Shown here piece after piece: positions 15,145-22,371 of a stretch of 22,371 nucleotides of DNA; the stretch's first letter is position 1, and every line of letters begins with the position of its first letter. The notes under the pieces were generated by a model that saw nothing but the letters and a program-made list of their open reading frames with translations, was not told where the DNA came from and made no database searches. The DNA is from DAIDKA01 sp036489445. GTDB lineage: Bacteria; Pseudomonadota; Gammaproteobacteria; Steroidobacterales; Steroidobacteraceae. The position numbers and the translations under genes are program-made. The stretch lies in assembly GCA_036489445.1 (NCBI GenBank), contig DASXFV010000049.1, positions 1-22,371 of the forward strand, in the 5' to 3' direction.

Positions 15145-16129
15145 GACCGATCGCCCACCCCTTATCACCGCCACCCAGCGTGGATTGTATTGCCCGGCGG
15201 GCGATTTCTATATTGATCCTGCCAAACCTGTGCAAACCGCAGTAGTGACTCATGCGCATGGCGATCATCTGCGGGAAGGCAGCGTTCGCATATTCATGGC
15301 CGCGGTCGGTCTTGGCATTGCGCGTAAGCGCCTCAAGGACGCACGCGGTGTGATCCCTTTGGAATACGGCATACCGGTGACTGTGGGGCCGGTCACCGTG
15401 TCCCTGCATCCGGCGGGACACATTCTGGGCTCGGCACAGGTGCGCCTGGAGCTCGACGGCGAGGTCTGGGTGGTTTCCGGGGACTACAAGCGCCAGCCGG
15501 ACCCGACCTGCGCGCCCTTTGAACCCCTGGAATGCGATGTGTTTGTCAGTGAGGCCACTTTCGGCCAGCCGCACTTCATCTGGCCCGACACCGCGGCAGT
15601 GGTGGGCAATATCGTGCGCTGGTGGCACATCAATCGTGAACGAGGCAGGAACTCGGTGTTGTTCTGCTATGCGTTGGGAAAGGCGCAGCGCGTGCTGGCC
15701 GAGATGCTGCAGCACACGCGCGAACCAGTGCATGTGCATGGCGAGATCGGCACCCTGGTGGAGGTCTATCGCACCGCCGGCGTCGAGATGGTCCCCACTG
15801 TGCAGGTAACGGCAACCTCCGCTGCCCCGCTGCGCGGTGCGCTGATCATGGCGACCCCGGCCATGAGCCGTTCATCCTGGTTGCGCGGTCTGGGAGCTGG
15901 CGCCCGCGCCTTCTGCTCCGGGTGGATGCTGCTGGAGGGGGAAAGCCGACGTCGCGGTTATGACATGGGCTTCGTGGTATCCGATCACGCCGATTGGCCG
16001 GCGCTCGTCAGCACCTGCCAGCAGAGCCGTGCCCAGCGCATTTTGCTGATGCACGGACGCACAGACCGACTGGCGGCCCACCTGGTGGAACTGGGGCTGG
16101 ACGCCGCCCCGCTGGCGCCAAACAGCTAG
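15143..16129 (+). CDS. Ligase-associated-type DNA exonuclease (metallo-beta-lactamase/beta-CASP, SNM1-like)
   Basis: This 328-residue protein shows GLYCPAGDFYIDP (14-26), the metal-binding HAHGDH (37-42), HPAGHILGSAQ (89-99), GDYKRQPDP (113-121), a SEATFG block (136-141), and late SDHADW and MHGRTD motifs. This pattern is that of the exonuclease usually encoded with an ATP-dependent DNA ligase, an Lhr-type helicase and a phosphoesterase in a DNA repair cassette. None of these partners is adjacent here. The ATG at 15143 has GGAG 5 nt upstream; the frame extends to 15110 without better support. Both ends are interlocked: the start shares CATG with the divergent ctlX-like gene, and the stop shares CTAG with the convergent DUF2182 gene. 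Confidence 0.88.
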   Translation: MTDRPPLITATQRGLYCPAGDFYIDPAKPVQTAVVTHAHGDHLREGSVRIFMAAVGLGIARKRLKDARGVIPLEYGIPVTVGPVTVSLHPAGHILGSAQVRLELDGEVWVVSGDYKRQPDPTCAPFEPLECDVFVSEATFGQPHFIWPDTAAVVGNIVRWWHINRERGRNSVLFCYALGKAQRVLAEMLQHTREPVHVHGEIGTLVEVYRTAGVEMVPTVQVTATSAAPLRGALIMATPAMSRSSWLRGLGAGARAFCSGWMLLEGESRRRGYDMGFVVSDHADWPALVSTCQQSRAQRILLMHGRTDRLAAHLVELGLDAAPLAPNS

Positions 16130-16962
16130 AATAGGTACCCGATTCCCAGGGTTGCGGCACCCAGCCCGCTGATGCGGGCGAAGTTGCGTGATGCCGGCAG
16201 CAGTTTTTCCAGCAGCACGAAGATCATCAGTGCGGCAATCCACAACAGATTCATGATGCCGCCCACGAACAGGAGGGCCATCAATGTCCAGCAGCAGCCG
16301 ATGCTGTACAGGCCATGCTGCAGACCCAACCTGACCGAGCCGGCCGGGTCCGCACGAAATCCGCCATGGCTCATCACAAAAGTCAGCGGCGCGCGGCACT
16401 GGGACAGGCAGGCCTGCTTGATGGGCAGCCACTGATAGATCCCCGCGAGGATCAACAGCAAGCCGCCGAACACATGACTGGCACTGGCCATCATCGGCGT
16501 CAGCAGTGCCAACTGCTCCAGGCCCCATTGCGTGAGCGTCGCCAGGAGCGAGAACCCCGTCCAGCACAACAGGTAGCCACCTGCAAACCAGAACGCGGAG
16601 GCAAAGGGCCGCAGGACCGCATTGCAGCGCGCGATCCGGGTATAGATCAGGATCATGGGCGCCACGGAGGGCGTCATCATGCCAATCATCATGACGGTCC
16701 ACATCGACAGCATCGCCAGAAAGTGTCCGGCGTTCCACTGGCGGAATACCCGACTCATCATGCCGAGCGGATCACCGTGCATGCCCGGCATATCGGTCAT
16801 GCCAGGCATATCCGTCATGCCGCGCATGGCCGCCATGTGGGCCATGGATTGAGCCAGGAGCAGCACTGGCGCCCAGGCGATGGTGGTCAGCGTGATCAAT
16901 GCCACCAGCGCGATCGCCCGATCCTTCCTGAGCAAGGCCGCAAGCGCCGCCTCAGTGTTCAA
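16126..16962 (-). CDS. DUF2182 predicted metal-binding integral membrane protein
   Basis: This 278-residue membrane protein is read from TTG at 16962, which overlaps the proper stop of the upstream DUF1326 frame as TTGA. The same frame runs back to 17121, but that part only shadows the DUF1326 coding region. Membrane segments are seen near 17-38, 80-105 and further along, with the family core FLAMLSMWTVMMIGMMTPSVAPMILIY in adjacent pieces (81-107). A periplasmic-side loop (39-69) is rich in Met and His, with two MTDMPG repeats, suggesting copper or another soft metal as ligand. DUF2182 and DUF1326 genes commonly occur together; no function is proven. The 3' end interlocks with the exonuclease stop at CTAG. 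Confidence 0.88.
   Translation of the reverse strand: MNTEAALAALLRKDRAIALVALITLTTIAWAPVLLLAQSMAHMAAMRGMTDMPGMTDMPGMHGDPLGMMSRVFRQWNAGHFLAMLSMWTVMMIGMMTPSVAPMILIYTRIARCNAVLRPFASAFWFAGGYLLCWTGFSLLATLTQWGLEQLALLTPMMASASHVFGGLLLILAGIYQWLPIKQACLSQCRAPLTFVMSHGGFRADPAGSVRLGLQHGLYSIGCCWTLMALLFVGGIMNLLWIAALMIFVLLEKLLPASRNFARISGLGAATLGIGYLF
16780..16830 (-). repeat. 18-bp tandem repeats encoding MTDMPG
   Basis: Two full 18-bp units (16780-16797 and 16798-16815) differ at two positions, and a partial third (16816-16830) follows. In the DUF2182 protein they encode successive MTDMPG units flanked by MRGM and MHG. Such a repeat can expand or contract by slippage without breaking the frame. Confidence 0.8.
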
Positions 16963-17593
16963 TTGATGATGCCGTCCTGGCAGAGGTGCAACTCCGCGAA
17001 CTGGCCGTAGGAGTCTGCGAGGTCGAAGCTGATCGGTCCGGTCGTGCGGCTCCAGCCCGGCCCATCTCCGCCACCTTGAACTCGAATCCGCCCACCGGTT
17101 CGATGCGAATTCGATGTTCATTGCCCGTCACTGGATTGAGGATCGGTTCGCCTGTGCACTCGAGGTAGCCCGGCACCCGCAGCTGCGCCCGGCGGCGCTC
17201 GATGTCCACCGCAAAGTCGATCTCGGCGAATACCGGGTCATGGGTTCGCGACAGCATGGAGCTGAATACATTGAAAATCGTGACCCCGGGCTTGGTGTCC
17301 TGACCGGTCAGGATGCGCAGCAACGCCGCGCGCTGGGCTTCGTTCGCGCGCCGGTCCACGATGGCGAGGGCCTCGCCATTTCCCATATGGATGGCGGCTG
17401 GGAAATCCAGGATCAAGGCAACACGCAAACCGTCCAGCCGCGTCGAACCGTGGCAGCCACGGTCGATCTCAAAGCCGACCACTGCGCGACAGTGGCCATG
17501 GGTGGGCAAGGCGTTGAACTGGCACGGGCAGCCGTAGGCGCAGTTGCAATTGGAGAACTCGCGGCCGTGAAGGGCCCACTGCGTCTCAGACAT
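16959..17593 (-). pseudogene. DUF1326 protein gene with a -1 frameshift near the 3' end
   Basis: The ATG at 17593 has a perfect AGGAGG 7 nt upstream. The protein starts MSETQWALHGREFSNCNC and has the DUF1326 cysteine cluster C16, C18, C22, C24 (CNCAYGCPC). The family fold is readable to about residue 178 (FEFKVAEMGR). There the frame turns into Ser/Thr/Ala/Arg-rich text and stops at 16952. Moving one frame at about 17052-17058 restores a typical ending (WSRTTGPISFDLADSYGQF, then AELHLCQDGIIN) and a TGA at 16959-16961 that overlaps the DUF2182 TTG start. The restored span is one base short of a whole number of codons, so one base is missing. It is either a sequencing error, a real mutation, or a recoding site. 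Confidence 0.85.
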
Positions 17594-17743
17594 GCCAAGC
17601 CTCCTGCGGCACTGCACAATCCGATGTTCGTAAGAGGATAGCAAATCGCACTGAAGCAAATTTGGCCAAGGCAGGCTCCTTCGCTGGCAGGGCATCGCCA
17701 ATTGGTGTTCAATCGATGACTTCACAACGCCCAAGGTCTTGTC

Positions 17744-18289
17744 GTGAACGCCAATCCCGCTGACCTTCGCCGCCCCGACTGGACCGTACCGCTGGCAGCG
17801 GCCTGCGTGGCCTGCAGCTGGTTCCTGATGAGTTCGCTGAACACGGATCTGGGTTTTGTGCAGTTGCAGTTTCGTTTCTACCATGTGCTCACGCTGATGC
17901 ACGCTCCCAGGCGCATCGTCACCGGTGTTGATGGATCGACGCTGGATGCCTTGTTGTTCGGCACGCTGTGCGCGCTCGTGAATCTTGCCGCGCTCGCACC
18001 CATGGTCTCCAGACGCAGGATCGCGTGGCTGGGATGCGTCGCGCCATTTGCGCTCATGGTGCTGTCCGGGGCGATCCTCTACCACGGCTTGAGCCAGGAT
18101 CTGATTGCTGACACTGGCGCCTTGGGCGACACCGGTTCGCAGCTCATCCACTTTGCCAATTCGCTGGCCACCAGAATCGGCGGTGTCATGACGCGTCGGA
18201 TCCACGTGGGCGCGGGTGCTTATCTGGCGGTCGCCGCCACCGCTTTTCTTGCCGTAAAAGGCCTGCTCGGCTATCGAAGAGCGCTTTGA
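17744..18289 (+). CDS. Small integral membrane protein of unknown function
   Basis: This encodes 181 residues from GTG at 17744 (AAGG about 8 nt upstream). Four hydrophobic segments are visible, near 14-32, 68-88, 93-116 and 156-177, so it is an inner-membrane protein. The loop between the first two carries QLQFRFYHVLTLMHAPRRIV, and a conserved-looking HFANSLATRIGG precedes the last helix. I do not recognise the family. Its TGA overlaps a TTG start of the lytic transglycosylase gene (TTGA), which implies coupled translation and a possible joint role at the envelope. The 150 bp upstream form a divergent promoter region with the DUF1326 gene. Confidence 0.7.
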   Translation: MNANPADLRRPDWTVPLAAACVACSWFLMSSLNTDLGFVQLQFRFYHVLTLMHAPRRIVTGVDGSTLDALLFGTLCALVNLAALAPMVSRRRIAWLGCVAPFALMVLSGAILYHGLSQDLIADTGALGDTGSQLIHFANSLATRIGGVMTRRIHVGAGAYLAVAATAFLAVKGLLGYRRAL

Positions 18290-19533
18290 ATTCCGCACCA
18301 ATCCAACAAACCAACATGCCGCGCATCGCGCGAGCCGTGGCTCTTCTCGTCACGCTCGCACTGGGCGCCAGCTGCGCCACCACCCACGTCGTGAAGCAGA
18401 ATGTCACGCGAGTGATCAATGGTCAGCCCATGGATAATTCGGGCTACAAGCAGGCCATCACCTCGGACACCAGGACACTGCAGACGCAGCTCGAACAGCT
18501 GCGCCAGAAGTTTGCGCAGGAAGTCACCACACTGCGCGCCAACGCGCAGAAACGCTGGGGTCAGGGCGCGAAGGTCGCTGACCGCACCGTGTACGTCAAA
18601 TACACCCAAGGCTACAACAGTCGCGTCATCACGGATTTCGATCATGGCATCCTGACCGTCGAAACCCGCGAACCGAAGGATCCGAAGGGGAGTCTGCACA
18701 CGGCCATCATTGCTGCCCTGCTCACCGGCAGCGATCCGGCCACCGTCGATCTCTTCACCGACAAGGAGGTGACGCTGGATCCTGCGCACCGCCCCTATCT
18801 GTACGGATTGATCCACGACAACCAGGGCAGATCGATTGGCACGCGCAAGGAGGCGGAGGCCTACGCGACCTTTCTACTCGCCAACCGCGCAAAGTCCCGC
18901 CCCGTTCCCGCGAACGAGGGCGGCGGCATTGCCTGGTTCGTGAATCTCAATATGGTGAAGAATTTCGAGGCCCGCGGCGCCGAGCATTACCGCGCCAGCG
19001 TGGACAAGTACGCGGCCCAGTACCATGTCAGTCCGACCCTGGTGCTGGCAATCATGCGCACTGAGAGCAATTTCAACCCCTTCGCGGTCAGTGGTGCGCC
19101 GGCCTACGGCCTGATGCAGCTGGTGCCCACCAGCGGCGGCCGGGCGGCTGAGCGGCGCGTCTCCGGCACCGACCAGACACCCACCTCCGCTGACCTGCTC
19201 GATCCGGAGCACAATATAGAACTCGGCGTCGCTTACCTCTCGGTGCTCAATAACGACGAATTCAGCGCCGTGACCAATCAGAACTCGCGCGACTACTGCG
19301 TCATTGCCGCCTATAACACCGGTCCGCACAATGTGACCCGCGTATTCGCCAGCGACCGGACCGCGGCCTTCAGCACCATCAATGCCGAGCAACCGGCGCA
19401 ACTGTACGAGCGCCTGCGCACCGGCCTGCCCATGCAGGAAACACGCGACTACGTGGTCAAGGTGACGGGCCATCGAAAGGAGTTCCTGGCCGCACCGACT
19501 GCCCCTGGTCTGGCCCCGGTTGCGGATCGTTAG
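18286..19533 (+). CDS. MltC-like membrane-bound lytic murein transglycosylase
   Basis: This encodes 415 residues from TTG at 18286, or 405 from the ATG at 18316 (PRIARAVALLVTLALGASC is a lipoprotein-type signal with candidate lipidated Cys30). Residues ~45-200 resemble the MltC N-terminal domain (DUF3393), with VYVKYTQGYNSRVITDFDHG. The SLT domain follows: HVSPTLVLAIMRTESNFNP with catalytic Glu260, YGLMQLVPTSGG (274-285), and later AAYNTGPHNVTRVF. It cleaves peptidoglycan glycan strands to anhydromuropeptides at the outer membrane, inside the periplasm. It is the second SLT-domain gene of the window, after the M56 fusion. Coupling to the upstream membrane protein is suggested by the TTGA overlap. 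Confidence 0.9.
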   Translation: MNSAPIQQTNMPRIARAVALLVTLALGASCATTHVVKQNVTRVINGQPMDNSGYKQAITSDTRTLQTQLEQLRQKFAQEVTTLRANAQKRWGQGAKVADRTVYVKYTQGYNSRVITDFDHGILTVETREPKDPKGSLHTAIIAALLTGSDPATVDLFTDKEVTLDPAHRPYLYGLIHDNQGRSIGTRKEAEAYATFLLANRAKSRPVPANEGGGIAWFVNLNMVKNFEARGAEHYRASVDKYAAQYHVSPTLVLAIMRTESNFNPFAVSGAPAYGLMQLVPTSGGRAAERRVSGTDQTPTSADLLDPEHNIELGVAYLSVLNNDEFSAVTNQNSRDYCVIAAYNTGPHNVTRVFASDRTAAFSTINAEQPAQLYERLRTGLPMQETRDYVVKVTGHRKEFLAAPTAPGLAPVADR

Positions 19534-19613
19534 CTAGCCGCCCTCTATCCCCGCGCTGCGCATGATGCGAAGCGGTAGAATTCGCCCGGGTGGACGAATT
19601 GGGGGGGGTTGAA

Positions 19614-21698
19614 GTGAAAAGTTCCGGACTGGCACTGGTGGTGGCGGCAATGCTGCCCTGGTCCCTGCAGTCGCCACCGGCGGCAGCGCAAGGGGATCCC
19701 ATTACCCCCGTTCCTGTGTTGACCGCGCAACAGGTGCTGGCGACGCCGACGGCAAACTGGCTCACCAACGGCGGTAATCTGTTCAATCAGCGCCATTCGG
19801 GTCTGACTGCCCTCAACCGGGACAATGTGGCGGGTCTGAAGGCGGTCTGGCGCGCCTCCCTGCGCGGCGCCGGATTGGATCACAAGGTCTCCGGGCAGGC
19901 CCAGCCATTGGTCTATGAGGGCACGATTTACACGATCGCGGGCAACGATGACGTCTTTGCGGTCAGCGTGAAGAGCGGTCAGGTGCTGTGGGAGTACCAG
20001 CCCCATCTGGACCCTGCCAAAGTGCTGGTGTGCTGCGGATGGACCAGCCGCGGTCTGGGGATGGGCGACGGCAAGATCTACGTCGGGCAGCTCGACAACC
20101 GGCTGGTGGCCTTGGACCAGCGTACCGGCAAGGTGGTGTGGTCGGTCCAGAGCGAAACCCACCAGGACGGCGGCTATAGCATCACCTCGGCCCCGCTGTA
20201 CTACGAGGGCATGGTGATCCAGGGGCATGCCGGCGGGGACATGGGGAGCCGGGGAGTCCTCAAGGCATTCGACGCCAGGACGGGACACCTGCGGTGGCGG
20301 TTCTACACCATCCCGGGTCCCGGAGAGCCGGGTCACGAGACCTGGCCGGCGGACAATGACCTGTGGAAGTACGGCGGTGCGTCGATCTGGCAGACCCCGG
20401 CCGTGGACCCGGAACAGGGTCTCATCATTTTTTCCACCGACAACCCCGCTCCCGATCTCAACGGCGGCGTCCGGGCGGGCGACAACCTGTACAGCGGCTG
20501 CATCCTTGCCCTGGATGCGCATACGGGCAAGCTGCGCTGGTACTTCCAGGAGATCCATCATGACATCTGGGACTATTCGGCACCGAACCCGGTGGTGCTG
20601 TTCGATGTGGTGATCCACGGACAGCCGCGCAAGGGCGTGGTCGAGGTCTCCAAGGACGGCTATGCGTACATTCTGGACCGCACCAATGGCAAGCCGCTGA
20701 TCGGCATTCCGGAACGCGCGGTCATGCAGAACGCCTCGCAGCACACCTCGCCCACCCAACCCATCCCCATCGGCGATGACATCGTGCCGCATGCGGTGGA
20801 CGCCGCGCCCGAAGGCTACGATCTCATCAACGACGGTCGCACCTTCACGCCGTTCGCTGACAAGCCGGTGGTCTACACCCCCGTGGGGGGCGTCAACTGG
20901 CCGCCCAGCTCCTACGATCCCGCCGCACACACATTATTTGTCTGCGCCAACGACGGCGCGGGGGCCGCCCAGCGCATCGGCGAGAAATTCGAGATACCGT
21001 CCATCGGGGATCCCTTCCTCGGCGGTGCATTCGGTCGCGTGGATGCGGTGCGCCGCGGCATCGTGGCCGCCGTCGACGTGACGACCAATCGCCTGGTGTG
21101 GCGCAGGCAGTGGACCGACGCCTGCGGCAGCGGCTCGGTCAACACCGCCGGCGGACTCCTGTTCATGGGACGGGGCGATGGTCGATTCATGGCCTTCGAC
21201 ACCCGCAACGGCCGGGCGCTGTGGGAGTTCCAGACCGACGCGCCGATCAATGCCCCCGCGACGGTATTCGAGTATCAGGGCACGGAATACGTGGCGGTGA
21301 TGGCCGCCGGATCGTTCTATTCGCCGCGCAAACACGGGGATGGCCTGTGGTTATTTGCCCTGACGGGCACCCTGGGGCCGCTGCCGCCCGGCTCCGCCTC
21401 ATTGCAGGTCAATGCAGCGGCGGCCACGCCCCCGCCCAGTGGTCCTGCAGATCTGGGTCACGGGCGGCAGGTCTACAGCCATAACTGTGAGCCCTGCCAC
21501 GGCCCCAGTGGCTTGGGTGGCCACGGCGAAGGAGCGCGCCTGGAATCCAGCCTCACGGCGGCCATGGTGACGACAATTGTGACCACCGGTCGCAAGGACA
21601 TGCCGGCCTTTCAGGGGATACTGCGTCCCGAGGACCTGCGCGATGTCGCAGGCTATATTACGCAGGAAATGGTTCCTGCACGGGAACGCAAGCAGTAG
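19614..21698 (+). CDS. PQQ-dependent quinohaemoprotein dehydrogenase with C-terminal cytochrome c
   Basis: About 694 residues from GTG at 19614, chosen because a G-run ends 5 nt upstream and a clean signal peptide follows (MKSSGLALVVAAMLPWSL, to AAAQ); an upstream GTG at 19590 is possible. The beta-propeller shows repeated W-motif strands (for example VLWEYQP, GKVVWSV, GHLRWRF, GKLRWYF). It also has the vicinal cysteines CCGW typical of PQQ alcohol dehydrogenases, and the HDIWDYSAPNP block. A haem site CEPCH lies near the C-terminus, with a likely axial Met in RKDMPAF. It oxidises an alcohol or aldehyde in the periplasm and passes electrons through its own haem. The substrate is unknown. The metallo-beta-lactamase-fold gene follows 7 nt later, so they likely work together. 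Confidence 0.92.
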   Translation: MKSSGLALVVAAMLPWSLQSPPAAAQGDPITPVPVLTAQQVLATPTANWLTNGGNLFNQRHSGLTALNRDNVAGLKAVWRASLRGAGLDHKVSGQAQPLVYEGTIYTIAGNDDVFAVSVKSGQVLWEYQPHLDPAKVLVCCGWTSRGLGMGDGKIYVGQLDNRLVALDQRTGKVVWSVQSETHQDGGYSITSAPLYYEGMVIQGHAGGDMGSRGVLKAFDARTGHLRWRFYTIPGPGEPGHETWPADNDLWKYGGASIWQTPAVDPEQGLIIFSTDNPAPDLNGGVRAGDNLYSGCILALDAHTGKLRWYFQEIHHDIWDYSAPNPVVLFDVVIHGQPRKGVVEVSKDGYAYILDRTNGKPLIGIPERAVMQNASQHTSPTQPIPIGDDIVPHAVDAAPEGYDLINDGRTFTPFADKPVVYTPVGGVNWPPSSYDPAAHTLFVCANDGAGAAQRIGEKFEIPSIGDPFLGGAFGRVDAVRRGIVAAVDVTTNRLVWRRQWTDACGSGSVNTAGGLLFMGRGDGRFMAFDTRNGRALWEFQTDAPINAPATVFEYQGTEYVAVMAAGSFYSPRKHGDGLWLFALTGTLGPLPPGSASLQVNAAAATPPPSGPADLGHGRQVYSHNCEPCHGPSGLGGHGEGARLESSLTAAMVTTIVTTGRKDMPAFQGILRPEDLRDVAGYITQEMVPARERKQ

Positions 21699-21705
21699 CA
21701 CAGCC

Positions 21706-22371
21706 ATGCCAGCTGCGCGAATGACACGGCGCGGGTTTCTGGATACCACCTTCGGGGCGGCGGCCACCGCCATGCTGCCCTGGCCCGGCGCGGTGGGTGC
21801 AGCAGGCCGGCCGATGCTGGAGCAGCTGTCTGTCGCCCGCCTCGAGGATGGCCTGTACCTGCTCTCCTGCAGCGACTGGAACGTACTGGCGCTGTGCGGA
21901 CCCCAGGGGATGCTGCTGGTGGACGGCGGCGCGGCACTCTATACGCGGGAACTGCTGGCGGCCCTCGGTGCACTGCCCAACGGCGGCCCGGTAAAGGTTC
22001 TGTTCAACACCCACTGGCATTGGAACCACACCGGTTCCAACGAAGCCTTGGCGGCCCAACACGCGCAGATCATCGCCCACCGCAATACCAAGCTGTGGCT
22101 GGGTACGCCGATCACCGTCGAATGGCAGCACCACACGTATCCACCGCGACCGGCTGCCGCCCTACCGACGACAACGTTCGTCAACGGCACCCCCGACATG
22201 CAGTTCTCGGGTCAGCCCGTGCGCTACGGGCATCTGCCCGCAGCCCACACCGACGGTGACCTCTACGTCCATCTTCCACAACCTAACGTCATTGTCGCCG
22301 GCGGCGTGGTGGCGGCCGGGCGCTATCCGACCATCGACTACTCCACGGGAGGCTGGATCGGCGGGATGGCG
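21706..22371 (+). CDS. Tat-exported metallo-beta-lactamase-fold hydrolase (3' end cut by window edge)
   Basis: The frame is open from ATG 21706 (or ATG 21721) to the edge, 222 codons. A twin-arginine signal is seen (MTRRGFLDTTFGAAATAMLPW), implying export as a folded, metal-loaded protein. The metal motif reads THWHWNHTGSN (102-112): His103, His105 and His108 are present, but the usual Asp of HxHxDH is Asn107. A later AAHTDGDLYVH supplies the next His, and FNTHWH resembles the MBL proteins linked to quinoprotein dehydrogenases. It lies 7 nt behind the quinohaemoprotein gene. It may process a product of that enzyme or a PQQ-linked step; this is inference. The C-terminal metal ligands are outside the window. 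Confidence 0.87.
   Translation, partial: MPAARMTRRGFLDTTFGAAATAMLPWPGAVGAAGRPMLEQLSVARLEDGLYLLSCSDWNVLALCGPQGMLLVDGGAALYTRELLAALGALPNGGPVKVLFNTHWHWNHTGSNEALAAQHAQIIAHRNTKLWLGTPITVEWQHHTYPPRPAAALPTTTFVNGTPDMQFSGQPVRYGHLPAAHTDGDLYVHLPQPNVIVAGGVVAAGRYPTIDYSTGGWIGGMA

Noticed and set aside
16952..18301. Single 449-codon minus-strand protein covering DUF1326 and upstream sequence
   Set aside because: The part before 17593 is antisense to the membrane protein gene and the promoter region; the perfect Shine-Dalgarno at 17593 marks the true start.
19545..20930. 461-codon minus-strand ORF opposite the quinoprotein
   Set aside because: The plus strand encodes an unmistakable PQQ dehydrogenase; the antisense frame is open because of GC-rich codon bias.
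1..22371. Avoidance of GTCGAC because of the XamI-like nuclease
   Set aside because: At least six sites are visible, close to what base composition predicts, so there is no sign of avoidance.
1..22371. CRISPR arrays, rRNA genes, insertion sequences or integrases
   Set aside because: No regularly spaced repeats, rRNA signatures, transposase or recombinase motifs were found on either strand.

Overview
The window looks like chromosomal DNA of a GC-rich gammaproteobacterium. Gene content and order fit the Nevskiales/Steroidobacterales/Xanthomonadales side of the class; this placement is inferred from gene families and synteny, not from a marker gene. There is no rRNA, no CRISPR array and no intact insertion sequence. 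One tRNA gene, tRNA-Thr(UGU), lies on the minus strand near 10.4 kb.

Left part (1-7 kb). A PilT/PilU-type ATPase gene runs off the left edge. Next come a small toxin-antitoxin pair with palindromic upstream sequences, a doubtful small gene, and a three-gene minus-strand run: a membrane acyltransferase, a DUF3237 protein and a secreted DUF8021-like protein. Divergent from the acyltransferase is a BlaI-type repressor directly abutting a BlaR1-like M56 metallopeptidase. The C-terminus of that protease is a lytic-transglycosylase (SLT) domain instead of a penicillin-binding sensor. A multi-part BlaI-like operator fills the divergent promoter, so acyltransferase, repressor and protease look like one cell-wall-responsive unit.

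Middle part (7-10.4 kb). A less GC-rich accessory segment carries a type II restriction-modification system: an N6-adenine methyltransferase and a XamI-family endonuclease. They are preceded by several inverted repeats and a 30-codon ORF that looks like the start of a ribbon-helix-helix protein and overlaps the methyltransferase start by ATGA. The cassette ends beside the tRNA-Thr gene. In many gammaproteobacteria birA and coaX/coaA are followed by tRNA-Thr(UGU), tRNA-Tyr, tRNA-Gly, tRNA-Thr and tuf. Here everything after the first tRNA is missing from the window, so this is a synteny breakpoint.

Right part (10.4-22.4 kb). A minus-strand run encodes CtlX-like hydrolase, BirA, CoaX, a SPOR-domain protein and a 2TM-RCK potassium channel with an altered selectivity filter. 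Divergent from ctlX is a ligase-associated-type DNA exonuclease whose two ends interlock with its neighbours. It is followed by a DUF2182/DUF1326 pair (the DUF1326 gene carries a -1 frameshift), a small membrane protein coupled to an MltC-like lytic transglycosylase, a periplasmic quinohaemoprotein dehydrogenase, and a Tat-exported metallo-beta-lactamase-fold protein cut by the right edge.

The best candidates for something new are the BlaI / M56-SLT fusion / acyltransferase unit and the restriction-modification cassette with its small leader ORF at the tRNA-Thr breakpoint.
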